Part shown: positions 25,601-37,988 of the stretch, one piece after another
Position numbering within the stretch: position 1 is the first letter of the stretch
Layout of the letters: the number at the start of each line of letters is the position of its first letter
NCBI GenBank assembly: GCA_013396915.1
Contig: VWZL01002045.1
Location: 1 to 64,000, forward strand
Direction: 5' to 3'
Length of the DNA: 64,000 nt
From: Stercorarius parasiticus
Lineage: Eukaryota; Chordata; Aves; Charadriiformes; Stercorariidae
Position numbers and translations under genes: made by a program
The notes under the pieces: generated by a model
Database searches by the model: none
Told to the model about the DNA's origin: nothing
What the model saw: the letters and a program-made list of their open reading frames with translations, nothing else

Positions 25601-28600
25601 CTCTGTATATGCAAAAAAGCAGAATTGGGGGCCAAATTTATGGAAAAAAGATAACTCTCTCTTGCTTCCAGACTTCTGCTTCCTTTTGCTGCCCTTACTA
25701 ATGGTTAAAACTTTCAACTTCAGATAACTGTTAATCTATGAAACCTTTCTGTCAGGTTTTTCCTATTTTCTAGGTGTTCTTGAAGTTTTCTTTCTACATT
25801 TGCTCAGATTTGCTTCAAACAATGCCGTGCAGGAAAGGTATGTTTAAAGCAAGGCTCAAGAAAGAAAAGCCCATTTTATGAGAAGTGCTGGCTTTCAAAG
25901 AACTGCATGGCTTAAAATACATGGAAAGATCCTGAGCAGAACGTGATCCCAGTACGAGTGCACGAAGCAGGATCATTTGACTTTGATAACCTGTGATTTT
26001 GCAAGTTCTAAGCATAAATCAGGCCATTAAACAGTGCCATAAAATGGTTAAAGGTGAAAGATTGCTGTGAGTAATACAGCATTACAGAGTATAGTATAAA
26101 AAAAAAAAAAAAGTTTTCCAGACCAAAAAAGGAATAGCATGAAAAGTGGCATGTTGTAGGCAGTTGGGCATAAAGCTCTCAGAAGTAGTTGCATAAAGCA
26201 AATAGGAATGCAAAGAGAGTCAAAGAGGAAATATTCTTCCTTTGTGGAGGAGACAGCACTAGCTAGCCACATACATTTTAATACTGAACACTGCAATCGG
26301 CTCCAAAACACTATCCTCACTATGAAATAACAAGCTAGATGGGCCTCTGGAAACCAGAATGGCAAATTTAGTATGTTAGAAAATATGCTTAGGAACTTTG
26401 CAATGCAAACCTTCTGGCCGATCCTTTAAAATGTCAAAAAAAAAAAAAAAGGTGTGAAGTCTCCTTGATGACTTGCAGTATTGAGCCTGATAGCAAAGCA
26501 TTGCATTCGTAAAGATACAGGAGTCTTCAAAGAGATGCCTCAGAAGTGTTTCCAAACCATGCAGCTAACTAACCACCCTTAATTTTAGGGCATTTACTAT
26601 TACTAGATTCCTTTATGGGATTTTGATTGTCTCCACAGCCCATAGCAATATTAATTCCTTCCAAACCAAAATAATTTCATTTCCATTTCCCTCAAGGCCC
26701 ATGGGTCCTTTCTAGAGGAAACATCTTTTTCTGTTTTGGCTTGTCTATGGATATTTATTTATTATTTTAGGGCAGAGGTTTTTTTGGAGGCATTGGAGAT
26801 GGAAAGGACTTACTTAATCATTTAGGACTGACTTAGTCACAGGCATGGTCTTGCCGTCCAGCCTATTATCAAGTGACCTTGGTTCTTGCTGTATTTCCCC
26901 ATGTTGCTGTCTCCTGGCACTCAAAATAGGGAAGTTCCCCCAGGACGTACAATGGAGTCTCCTTTCTCATCTTTTTCCTTTTGTCCTTTGACATTGACCA
27001 TTTGTCCCTTACTCTCTTCTGCATGGTTTCTTCTTTTAAAAAAAATGTTATTTTACATGTTCATCTTCACTTCTGCTTTTCCTGATAGATGTGTTAGCAG
27101 TGTACCACTTTTCTTTCTGTGGACAGATCATTGTTTGGGAAGTGGTACCCGCTGGTGTTACAGTTTTTGTGTAGCCGCTAGAGCCTCTATTATGCATTAA
27201 GAATACCTACGTCTTACAGACTGAGGCCTTCAGTATTGTATATGAGAAGTTTCTCTTATATAAACAGATAAATTCAGAAGGAATTGTTCTGAGATCTCAG
27301 TGGTTTTTCTCTTTATTTCTCTTTAAGGAGTGCAAAATGCAATCAAGTCCTTAAAATTTGGGTATTACAGTCTTACAACTATATAATGGTCTGGAATCAG
27401 TGGTGTGGAAAGAGGCTTATTAACAGACAGTTTGCAAGAGAAGCAAGGTCCGGCTGACTGGTGTATGTTTTCCAAAATGTGGGCTACAACAGGAGTTTGA
27501 CCCTGACTGAGTCATCAGGATAGCACTGAAATGCTATTGTTAAAAAAGCATTATAATGTACCAGTAAGCAGCAATACGAAACCTGTCTCTCATCAATGAT
27601 TAAAGACTTAAGGAGTTTTAAAGAAAACTACTTACTGCGAACAGCATGAGTGGCTCTCAGTCTGTCTCTTTTGCCTCTTGTTTGCATATTTTGGCAACTC
27701 CCGAGGCCTTTATTGACAGATCTGAGAATGAAAGTCCAAAATTCATCTGTTCAGAATTGAAATCACAGTGAACAGTAACCTATTGCTCCAGTCACGCATG
27801 TTGTTTGCCTTTTATTGTCTATTGTTTTAGAAAAGCTACAGCTTTTTAAAGTGCAATTTGATTTTATCATGGCAGGCTTTGATGTTTTTTAAATATATTT
27901 CAGGCACTGAATAAATGGTCTATGCTAATAGCTTAATTGATTAGCTGACTTTCTCTTCAATGCTCTACTCTTTTAACTGATTTTTAACACATTTGTTAAT
28001 ACAGACTTCCTTATTCCTTGAGCAGAAATTAAAAATGCTATCCAAACTAAAGACAGCAGTTCCCACCTTTCATTTTGCTAGTGACTCTACATAAGATATA
28101 ATTTGGATTTCAGATTGAAGTGAGGGCAAGATAACTGAACAGTTTTGTGATTATCAATTGATTCTTTTCCATTAGGTTTCCAAGTGTGGCACGTGTTCAA
28201 TTTGTTCTTCCTTTTACACGTATGTTTTAAAAATCCCTGCCATGTTTTCCTTCCAAATGACATAATTACTTCAGGATGTCTTTACTTCTCTCTTGTTATT
28301 TTTGCTGGAAACAGTGAAAATACACTTAAACAGCTCCTTGGCAGCCATATATATCATACTGACCCAATTTATAGCATCTGCCTTGCGACAGTGTATACCA
28401 TCATTTGCCAAACATTCTGTAACTGCAAAATAATAGTGAAGCGTTCCTACCCTTTCATGCTCTCTATTCTGTATCCCACATGTCCCACAGAGCCTACATA
28501 ATGAAATGTTTTGTTTGATAGGTTGTTGAGTCAGCACGGAGAAACAGAGTCAAACCCATGCTGGAAGTATTCATTGAGCAATGCTCATGGCTCCCCAGGC

Positions 28601-31600
28601 CAAGGTTCCTGCATCAGCTGTTAAGCATACAGTGCTGTATCTGTTATTAAAGAAAGCTGTTGAAGAGCAGTGGTTGACTAGGAAAGTTTAATAGCAGAAC
28701 AGAATATCCTTCCACGGACATGAGAAACAAAAAAGCAATAGAAAACAAATCTATAAAATGATACTTAAATTCTTTGAATTATGTTTTGCTTTGAGATACA
28801 TATATGTCCCTTTCCTCCGATTTTTAGCACAGTGCAATTAACACTGGGTTTTGTTTTGGACTTCTAAACCTGTATTTGTGAACAACAAGGGTCCAATTCA
28901 ATTCAGTATACTCAGACCAGTATATAGATGGCACTTACGCAGCTTCTTCTAAAGCCTTACTGTGCATTTTTGAACATTAAAATAATAAATACGTGGAGTA
29001 TTCACTGAACTGTAAAATTACCCTTTTCTCTTCTTCTTAGCTCCAACTCTGGAAGATTAATGTAAAATGAATTAGGACGTTTCTTTCTGACAGCTGTAGA
29101 TAGAATACTTCCTTTTCTTCTTCCTCTGTTGCTCTTATACCTTCTCAGAAAGAGGTTGACAAGATTTTATTCTGAGATCTGCAGAATATAATTGAAGAAT
29201 TACACCCTATTGGTTTCTGAAAGCTGAATCCTCCATCTTCTCAGCTGTCACATTTGGTTTGTGCTTTTTTGTTTTTTCTAGCATAGCTTCCTCCTCAATG
29301 AGTTTCTGTGATTTTCCCAGTATAAAATGTGTTAGCCAGATTCTCCAGATTTTCTTCATTTCCCTAGAAATGAAGCCATTCTGCAGCATGGTTATTTTTG
29401 CTGGGGCATGTTAAAAATAATGTTCTATATGGCCTCAAACAGGAATGATCTAGTTGAAGCCTCAAATTAATTCTTTGGAGGATATCGTTTATCCTTATTT
29501 TGAGTCATACTCTCATTGCATAATTTATGAGGACCAGCTATCTGGAAGAAATAGGGAGATGTAAAAACTGTAATAGACAGTAAAAATTCAATAGCAGAAA
29601 AAGTCTTTTCAAATGGGCAAGGGATGGGGTAGGCAAGCCTAATGATACCTTAGCTTTCTTATTCGATATATATCTATTTTTTAGACAGAGGTGAGTTGCA
29701 AGAGGCGAAGCAAAGCATGACAGAAGCCCTGTAATGAGTCTGCCAGTGGGAAAATTCTTCAGTTTGAGTGCCAATCTCTTGCACATGTCCTACTAATAGC
29801 CAAATTATCGAAGAAGGTGCAGAAAACATCCTTGAGGCTGAAGCTGGCTCTTTACCATGATGGTGAGTGACATCACTCGTGGGCTGTAGAAGCATGGTTA
29901 GCCAACCTTGCTCTTTGCTGCCTCAGATCTTGTGTTCCTTCTTGAGGTGGTGTCACTGTGAAACAAGAGAGGTAAAAGAGCTTTACCCTCTCTGGCTTAG
30001 GGTGTTCAACTGGTGTCTCCTACATCCTGCATCTGATTCCTCGGGCACCATGCTAAAGGCACATTGCTCCCTCACCACCTTTGACCAAGCTGCTCATAAC
30101 AGAAGGAATGGCTTCAGGCATAGTGCTCAATTTCCTGGATGGCTTGTGTCTGCCTGCCATTTGCATATGCCTTCAATAAAATCTGTTTTCTTTTCAAGGG
30201 GGCCTATATACTCCATAGCTTATACAACGATATAGGCATGAATGTAAAACCTACAGTTTTCAAATGGGTATATCAGATTCCTTACTATTTTATTTAATAG
30301 AAATGTTTTGCCATCCAAACTCAGTCAAAGTTTCATAGCACATGTTTAGCAACTTAAACAGTCAAACAGGACATAAAATGCTTGTATAATCTTAACGGTT
30401 TTGGTATCCCAAGTTAGCTGAGTCATAACAGGTGTGGAGAGGTCAGATCAGTAGGGTCCTTAAATCAAAGTTAAATCATTAGGTTTCCCTGAATACACAG
30501 AAAACAACATAACATTTTAAGTAATGGACCTAGGCCTAAATAAATGTACTTTTCTTTTTCTGCATGAGTTGGATCTGCAGCTGACTAGCTTGCCACAGAA
30601 GCCAAGATAGGGTGGGAGAAGTTGGCGTCTTGTAGCTCTCCCACCCACACTGCATCTCATCTCTGCCCTAAAATTGTCCTGTCAGAATAGTTTGGCACCT
30701 CACACAATCAGAAATTGTGAAGTGAAGAAGGACATATATAACCCCTTCTATTAGCAGCATATTTTTTCCCTGTTCTTTGGATTTTGTTTCCATGCACAGC
30801 TGTGTCTTAGAAGTCCTGGCACTACATTGTATTGACTGCTTTCATGGGTGTTGCTTTGTGTCTCCTCACTCTTTGGGGGAATATAAGTAGATCAGTGAAG
30901 AATAGGTGGAAGGAGGTAAATCATAAGAGTTTTCCACACAGAGATACCTGGTCATGGCCATTCAAAGATGGAGCATCTGATAACTACTGAGGAAATGGAT
31001 TTGTCATTATGTGACAATCAGAACGGGGAAACTAATTTCTGCAGTGCTAAGATCCTGAAGAATTTTGAAACCTGTTTTATTTGATTAAAGCAATTAAGCA
31101 TTTGAAGTTGTAACAGATGACTGACACCACCTCTTAGAATCATGGCTTTAAAATCACTGCCTAGTAAGTGGAACATCATATAACTGATTGGTGAGGATGG
31201 ATAAAATATGCAGAATCTGTAACACGCATTCTCAAAAATAAAAAGAGTTAAAATCCCCAACTTTCAGTTAAGTAGAAAAAAAAAGGTTTAGTATTTAATT
31301 TTAAAAACTTTCTAATTAGTTAACCCATGGAAATGTTCCGCACTGAGACTACAGAAATAATATGACACTTCTGAAAATGAACAGAACACAACAATTGATA
31401 CGAATATGTCCTACAGCATACAGTAAGTATTATAAAAAAAAGAATAGTGAAAACTGCTACAAACACTGAATCATGTTCTGCTATAGTTTTGCTTTGGAAG
31501 TAATGAGCACCCATAGCTATTAGTGCCTTTGTTTTTAAAGCTGCAGACTCACTGTTCTCACATGACAAATACTTCTGCTGTATATCTGTGAGGTTTGAAA

Positions 31601-33047
31601 AATTGCAAGAAACCCTTGGCTAACATATATTCTTTCATTCTATGGTGCACTTCAGTTGCATTTAGAGTCGGTATCAGTCATCAAGCATTTAGACACTATA
31701 CAAACAAAAAACACATTTTTGGATATATTTCTGTGAATACCTCACTGAGCTGTGAGAGTTTGTTTACGAAGTTGCTCAGCAGCTTCACTTTCCATTGGCT
31801 TCAGTTGCAGGATCTTTGGGTCCTTAGTTTACAATGGGAGGAGTGGTGGAAAAGAGAGTATGTACACTATTTTAAGAGCTATGCTGCTAGATTTTTGTAA
31901 TATTTAGATCCATTCAGAACAGGTGTTTCAGTTCATTTTGAAACATTTCACTTAAAAAGGCTACTATATTTACTTAGTAAAAGCAAAGACAATTATAAGC
32001 CTTTTAGGATTTTTAAAGCAGCTGAGCCAGTTCTGTGTCCAGCATGCACTGAAATTTATTGGGATTTGGCAGTCTAATTCCCTTGAACTTTATTGAAAAT
32101 ACCAGCTCTGTGTGCAGCTATGGAAAAACTGAAGACCTTGCTATTAGCCATGCCATCATCTTAACACACAATTAAAATAAAAAAGGCAGGCCAGATGTCA
32201 CAAAATTGCTCAGAAAAGAGGGTAGCTCTGCATGCAGGGAGCTTACATGGTTGGAAGTCAGGTAGGGAAAAAAAAAGTTGGTCCTAAGGAAGACCAGAAT
32301 ATTTTAGCATCATCTGAACCATTTTACACCAGAACGAAATACAGAAAATTTGAAAAAGTTTGATTTTGAGGAACTAGCCTGTAATATAACCTGTTTAGTA
32401 ATGATCATCTGTATGAACTTTTGCAATATTATATAATTGCAGTTATCATCGGCCACACTGATACTTCATGACTAAAATCTTATACACATGAATAGTTCCA
32501 CTATCGTCAACAGGAGCATTATTCATGCATGTATCTAAAAATCTTGACATTTACTTCTGCATTTCACTCTCAAGAATTTTCATTTTTACCATTTTTTACC
32601 AAAATGATAAAAGATTTCATCCCAAATGAAAAAAAAATATAATAGATATGGTAAAAAGTATTTATTCCCATCTTTCAAATTTTTCTAAACTCTGAGGTTA
32701 CAAATACTTAAGAACGTTCTGGACATCCTTAGGGTCGGAAACTTCATATTAGAAGTGAACCTTAGAAAGTGATGTGTTATTTTTTTCTGAAATAAAAAGC
32801 CAGACTTAGTCAATGTTTACTGAATGTTTTGAGGACATAGAAGAGCAAACACAATTAGAAATGCCACAGTGGAAATAGGAAACATGAAATACATAAGAGT
32901 TTACAGGAGCTGAAGTTATGTTTCTTTTTTGTTAGGCAGAGAGACCGTACCCAGAAACCTGAGTCAAGCTGGAATACTTCGTATTCCACTCTCTGTTTCA
33001 TGAATTAACATTGCCTAGTTAGGACCAACTTTGGCCTTCTTGGATAA
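22601..33047. other. Unique AT-rich DNA, no gene recognised
   Basis: About 10 kb with no repeat family or coding gene I can identify. Homopolymers lie at 24293-24306 (T14), 25177-25188 (A12), 26098-26113 (A16) and 26436-26450 (A15). Open frames up to 122 codons (29867-30235 +) have no recognisable domain. At 29021-29040 a pyrimidine tract ending in AG precedes an open 21-nt stretch and a weak GT, a poor exon candidate. The segment at about 27835-27960, rich in TAAT/ATTA words, could be regulatory, but nothing shows it. Confidence 0.55.
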
Positions 33048-33826
33048 ACATCAACAAGTCCAAGTGCAGGGTCCTGCACCTGGGTCAGGGCAAGCCCTGG
33101 TATCAATACAGGCTGGGGGATGAAGGGATTGAGAGCAGCCATGACGAGAAGGACTTGGGGGTACTGGTGGGTGAAAAGCTGGACATGAACTGACAATGGG
33201 CACTTGCAGCCCAGAAAGCCAACCAAATCCTGGGCTGCGTCAAAAGAAGCATGGCCAGCAGATCCAGAGATTCTGCCCCTCTACTCTGCACTGGTGAGAC
33301 CCCACCTGGAGTACTGTGTCCAGCTCTGCTGCCCCCAACATTAGAAGGATATGGACCTGTTGGAGCAGGTCCAGAGGAGGGCCACAAAGATGATCAGAAG
33401 GCTGGAGCACCTGTGCTATGAGGACAGGCTGAGAGAGTTGGGGTTGTTCAGCCTGGAGAAGAGAAGGATCCAGGGAGACCTTATTGTGGGCTTCCAGTAC
33501 TTAAAGGGGGCCTACAGGAAAGATGGGGACAAGCTTTTTAGCAGCGTCTGTTGTGATAGGACAAGGGGTAATGGCTTTAAACTAAAAGAGGGAAAATTTA
33601 GACTAGCTAGAAGGAAGAAATTTGTTACAATGAGGGTGGTGAAACACTGGAACAGGTCGCCCAGAGAGGTTGTAGATGCACCATCCCTGGAAACATTCAA
33701 GGTCAGGCTGGGTGGGGCTTTGAGCAACCTGATTTAGTTGAAGATGTCCTTGCTCATGGCTGGGGAGGTTGGACTAGATGACCTTTAAAGGTCCCTTCCA
33801 ACCCAAATTATTCCATGATTCTATGA
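33048..33826 (+). mobile_element. CR1 LINE, young 5'-truncated copy
   Basis: This + strand CR1 starts near 33048 inside the ORF2 block that encodes the [13 protein letters not shown] motif. It ends with ATTCCATG (33810-33817) and ATTCTATG (33818-33825). Over the last 480 bp it differs from the minus-strand copy at 4870 by about 8 substitutions counted by eye, roughly 98% identity, so both inserted recently from closely related sources. A 4-bp deletion near 33271, relative to that copy, shifts the frame. A TGA in the block encoding DMN is a further stop. Confidence 0.96.
33351..33737 (+). pseudogene. CR1 ORF2 C-terminal fragment
   Basis: This stretch of 128 codons is the C-terminal region of CR1 ORF2, starting at a Met just after an in-frame TAG (33342-33344). 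It contains [24 protein letters not shown] and a HWNRSPREVV block. It differs from the equivalent segment of the 4870-6565 copy at only two residues, near the end. It has no catalytic domain and is not an independent gene. The upstream stop is shared with that copy. Confidence 0.9.
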
Positions 33827-34923
33827 TCTATCCCACCCCTAGAGCTAGAACTATCGGGAACATCATTTACATGACAGAGAAAAAGGTCCCTAATTATGTT
33901 GCTACTAATTTAAAGACATTCATGTATTCTTTTAAACTGGCTGTCATAGTAGGGAATCTTTTGCTGCTATTGAAAGTAAGTGTGTGACAATGCAATATTT
34001 TACTGTCAGATGTGAAGATTAAATAAAATGGATATGGTAGGGTAATGGTGAGATGCTTGGCAATATTTATGAACCCCAAACTGTACAACCCTGATTTTTT
34101 AGACTTCACTCAGCAGAAATTCTGAACTGTGCTTTTCATCATACACTTTATAGGAATAATAGGTTTTGCACTTGAAGTCACTTAGAGATTTGTGAAAGAA
34201 AGAAAGCCTCCTACTTCCCAGACTCATGCTGAATCATCTAGAAACTAAATGAACCCCAAAATTACTCCTCATTTGGTACTTTAAACCAAGGCATAGCAAT
34301 TTATAGGTTAAAGGTCTCCCTGGGTACATAAGCACAGGGAGACAATCATCTAATCCTGCCATAAAAGACTTATTAGACACATTACAAACATCTCTCAGGG
34401 TAGTTTGGATGAACTGTTGCTCTCTGAAGTCCCTTGAGTCCATTCAATCCAGAACATGAATGATTTGGAGTCAATACTTCATTTAACACACTTCAAGAAA
34501 GAGCTGGCACTAAAGAAACCTCTCCCTCCTGACAGGTCTTATGCTGATTAGAATGGAGCAGTATCTGTGCTACACTACTCCTGGATGCCTAAATGCCTCA
34601 GGGTCTCTTTTGATAAAGGCAATTTAGGCATATCATGGGTTTTATCCAAAAGGAATGTAGTCTGCAGGACAAATAGAAAGAGCTCAGGTCTGAAGGTCTG
34701 ATAATTCCTGTACTCTGTGCACTTTTCAGGCAATTTTTAGGGTGATTTTTAGACTGTGGAGGACTGCCTTGGGCATGTTCTTGTGGGAACTCATAGTGTG
34801 TTTATTGGTGCAAATTTAACTCATGAAACAAGATAACTCTGTTTATTGTGAGAAGGGATTATGATGAGAACTCTTCTGCTGCTGCTTTTTTTTTTTTAAT
34901 TACATTGTTTCTCTCTATTCCAG

Positions 34924-35030
34924 GAATAGGAAGAGGGGATACATCCAAACTTCTTTCTCAAAATTGCTTCCTGAGCCCATGATTCTTCTCATATGGAAGC
35001 AAGAGAGTATTCCATCACCTATCTGGTGCA
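34924..35030 (+). other. Possible 107-nt exon (acceptor strong, donor weak)
   Basis: A long pyrimidine tract (12 T at 34886-34897, then CTCTCTATTCC) ends in CAG at 34921-34923. The next 107 nt are open in one frame (35 complete codons) up to GTAACT at 35031. The acceptor is strong, but the donor context GCA before GT is weak. The peptide resembles no family I know. It is a candidate only. Confidence 0.1.
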
Positions 35031-35439
35031 GTAACTCTAATACATCCACATAGAGAAACACAGTACCCACACAGAAAAAAAAAAGAGAAAGTTTTGTCTT
35101 GGGTTTACAATACACAGTGTAAATCTGCCCCTAACAGTCTGTGTTAATAGATAGCATCTGCTCATGTTATACATGATTTAACTCTGTAACAACTGTAATA
35201 CTACAAATCCTAACTAATTATTTAATACCACATACATTTTTCCCAAAATTCTGCAGCTGACCCTGTGAAGACCGGTTATGTTTAGATAAAAACTAAAATC
35301 GCTGCTTTGTGAAGGGAAAATCTTATATCCAAACCAGCAATATTTGTAGGGAAAACACTAGGCACTTTCTTCTAGATTCACTGAAGAAATTATAAAAGTG
35401 GACTATGGGCATAAAATGGAAACTTTTGCTAGCCCAGCC

Positions 35440-36910
35440 TGACACAAAGATGCTTGGCCCTCTTTGCACCACTCCTAAATCTCCATTTTCACTAGGACAT
35501 TAGCCCGTTGCCTAACATTAGCCCCCATCATCCCCTTTACTCCAGTTAGGATAGACTCTAGATATCTGAGACCAGTGTGAATCACAGAAATTCCTTCCTG
35601 CATGAAATCCCCAGTGCTAGCTGCCTAGTATGCAAAACTGCTTCATAACCCTTCTAGGCTACATGCCAGCACTACCACTAGCCTTGAGCTTAAGATCTCT
35701 GGTCACCCAGAAATGACAAAAAAGAAAAGCCAAGGAGCTATGACTAAGTCTGCATTAGGAACATCTTTTTTCACCCATGCCTAACCCCTTTAGCATCAGC
35801 CCTTACTGACACTGTGTGTCAACCCACTTTAAAACTCATTAGATACAACACAATGTTGCTACTTCAAAACTTAGTTCCCCTATCAAGTGAAATTCTGACC
35901 CATAGTCGTTATCCTGTATTTACCCATAAACCAATTACTCTGTCTGTCATGAGAACCAGTTTCAGCACTGGCTCAAATCCACCTCCAGTGTCTCTCTGAG
36001 TCTTTGATAATACTAGTTAGGTCGTTGCTCTTCTGAGTCTTTAACAATCGCATTAAACAGAAGCTAGAGAGACCAGATCCAGCCAAGAGGTCCTTGCCTG
36101 ATTTATCTATGTGAAAAGCTTTTCTCTTGCATGGAGTTATAGTTCTGCACATTCAACATGTCTGAACCCTAATTTCAACCCAGCAATAAACTGATTTTTC
36201 TCTAATCTGAAATTCTTGGCAACTAAAAGAATCTAATTAGGGTGTTTCTGTTGGCACTATTTCTTCTTCTGTGAGGGTGAAACATATTTCAATTGTACGT
36301 AGTTCAAGCTCCATAAACACCACCAGCTAAAACAAAAATTTGAACCTAACTGAGCATCCTCTCTGGGTGGTGGAACTAATTTTAAGTCCAACACTTTGAC
36401 ACTGTTAAAACTAGGCAAGCAGCTTCATATGGAGGTGCTTATTGTTTCTTGTCTGCATTAAACTTAACCCTAACACTAATCTTAGATTTAACCTTAATCA
36501 CAGGCCAGCAACTGCTACCACTACGGACAGAATAAACTTATTGGGTCCTAAATGAAAGCTATAATCCCTTTCTGGAAAAAAAAATCTAGCTTTGGGGCCC
36601 CTGTCAGTCCAAGCACTGACCTTGATTTGATCACTAGATCTAACCTGAAGCTTGTTTTTTTGCCAGTCCTCTACAGGACATAAGTTAGAACCTATACAAT
36701 TCTAAACCTATATAATAAGCTTAGTTAATAATCACCTGTCATCTGAATCCAAAACTGCAGCAAAATCTCACCCTCATTCATTGAACAATGTGTGTTAAAC
36801 ATCTTTAGTCTTGGCACCTCATTAAAGCTGCTGAATAAATTGACTCAAATCAAAAGAATTATTTGTTTTGAAGAATCTGCCTTTCAGACTTAAAATCATA
36901 AGCAACCTAA
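35440..36910. other. C-over-G skewed block with scattered CCTAA words
   Basis: On this strand C clearly outnumbers G. In six 60-base lines sampled between 35461 and 35940 I count 110 C against 42 G. CCTAA occurs eight times between 35474 and 36910 (starts at 35474, 35511, 35780, 36168, 36345, 36469, 36547 and 36906), about four times what composition predicts. There is no clean tandem period. It could be a decayed C-rich repeat or transcription-linked strand asymmetry. Confidence 0.35.
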
Positions 36911-37823
36911 CTAGAGGAAGCAAAAGAAAATGTGCGTTTATCTTACTAGTTCACCTTACCCCAGCAAGTTTCCACCTCTGACTGAAAGACAGGGGTTTTC
37001 CAGCTGGAATAAAGCTCTGCCTGTGCATCTCAGCCTGCTGAGACTTCACCGTCAGTCAGCTGACAACACGCTCATTGCTTCTGCTGGCTAAGCCGGCACT
37101 GGGCAATGCTCAGATTTGCCTTTGAACCTTAGGCAGTGCAGTCTTACAAAGAATGAAGGATACCAGTGAGTCAGGGTCAAATAGGTAACTAGTTGGCAAT
37201 TTTGCTTGCTATGGTGACTTTCTGACTTCAGGTGATTACTCACTGGAAGTTTTTCTCCCACTCCTGGCAATCTGGCTAGTGCCAAATGGACCAGCTGAGA
37301 GGCACGTGGCTGTATTTTTTTTTTTAAATATAAAAACAACTTCTTCATTCTTTATACAAAGTAAAAATCCAAGTTAAAAAAGTTCAAGTGAATCATTAAA
37401 TAGGAAAACCACAAAATATAATTATTACTGCTAAAAGTACATAACCTAGCATACACAGGGCAATCTTGCATGTTTAACAGGAAGCTTTTAGGTATAAGAT
37501 CTTCCAGACAGCTGCACTCACTAAAGTAGAATCAACTTCAGGCAAGTATACAAGTACTCTGAAGTGTAAGATCACCTGAGTTCAAGAAAGGAAAAATAAT
37601 TTAAATAGTAAAAGTCAAGCCAAGTCAATTTTAAACATGGTGACTGGGGGAAGCAAAGATGTGTAGATTGGACTACTGTATTTGCCAGGGAGGGAAAATG
37701 CAAGGCCTGGCAGAAACTACAACAGTGTTTAGGCGTCCTTAACTATTGCCCAGCTCCCCATAATCCTAAGGATCCAGTTGGACATCGCAAGGTCATTTTG
37801 TCATTTCTCTATTATTACTCCAG

Positions 37824-37988
37824 GAACATTTCTGGTTAGTGACTACCTCCTGGACAGTTGTGTTGTCACGGGAAACCCCAGAACTGATGTCATTACAGGT
37901 TTCAGGGATGTTAGAACAGAAATGTCTAGACAGGGAAGGTATCAGTACCCTCTTTGGTCAATACATGGGACCTATGACATTTTCATAG
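37824..37988 (+). other. Possible 165-nt exon in phase 1-1
   Basis: A tract ending in TTACTCCAG (37815-37823) precedes 165 nt that are open in frame and end in CATAG before GTGGGA (37989). Read in that frame the segment begins with two bases and ends with one, so both borders would be phase 1. The peptide contains SDYLLDSCVV and GRYQYPLWS and matches no family I recognise. The open frame continues through both borders, so splicing is not required to explain it. Chance remains likely. Confidence 0.1.

Noticed and set aside
29021..29062. Acceptor tract with a 21-nt open segment (29041-29061)
   Set aside because: The only donor, AAT/GTAAAA, is too weak to support an exon.
36461..36490. Interstitial telomere-like word AACCCTAAC
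   Set aside because: Only one partial unit with no tandem array. Kept only as part of the C-skew observation.
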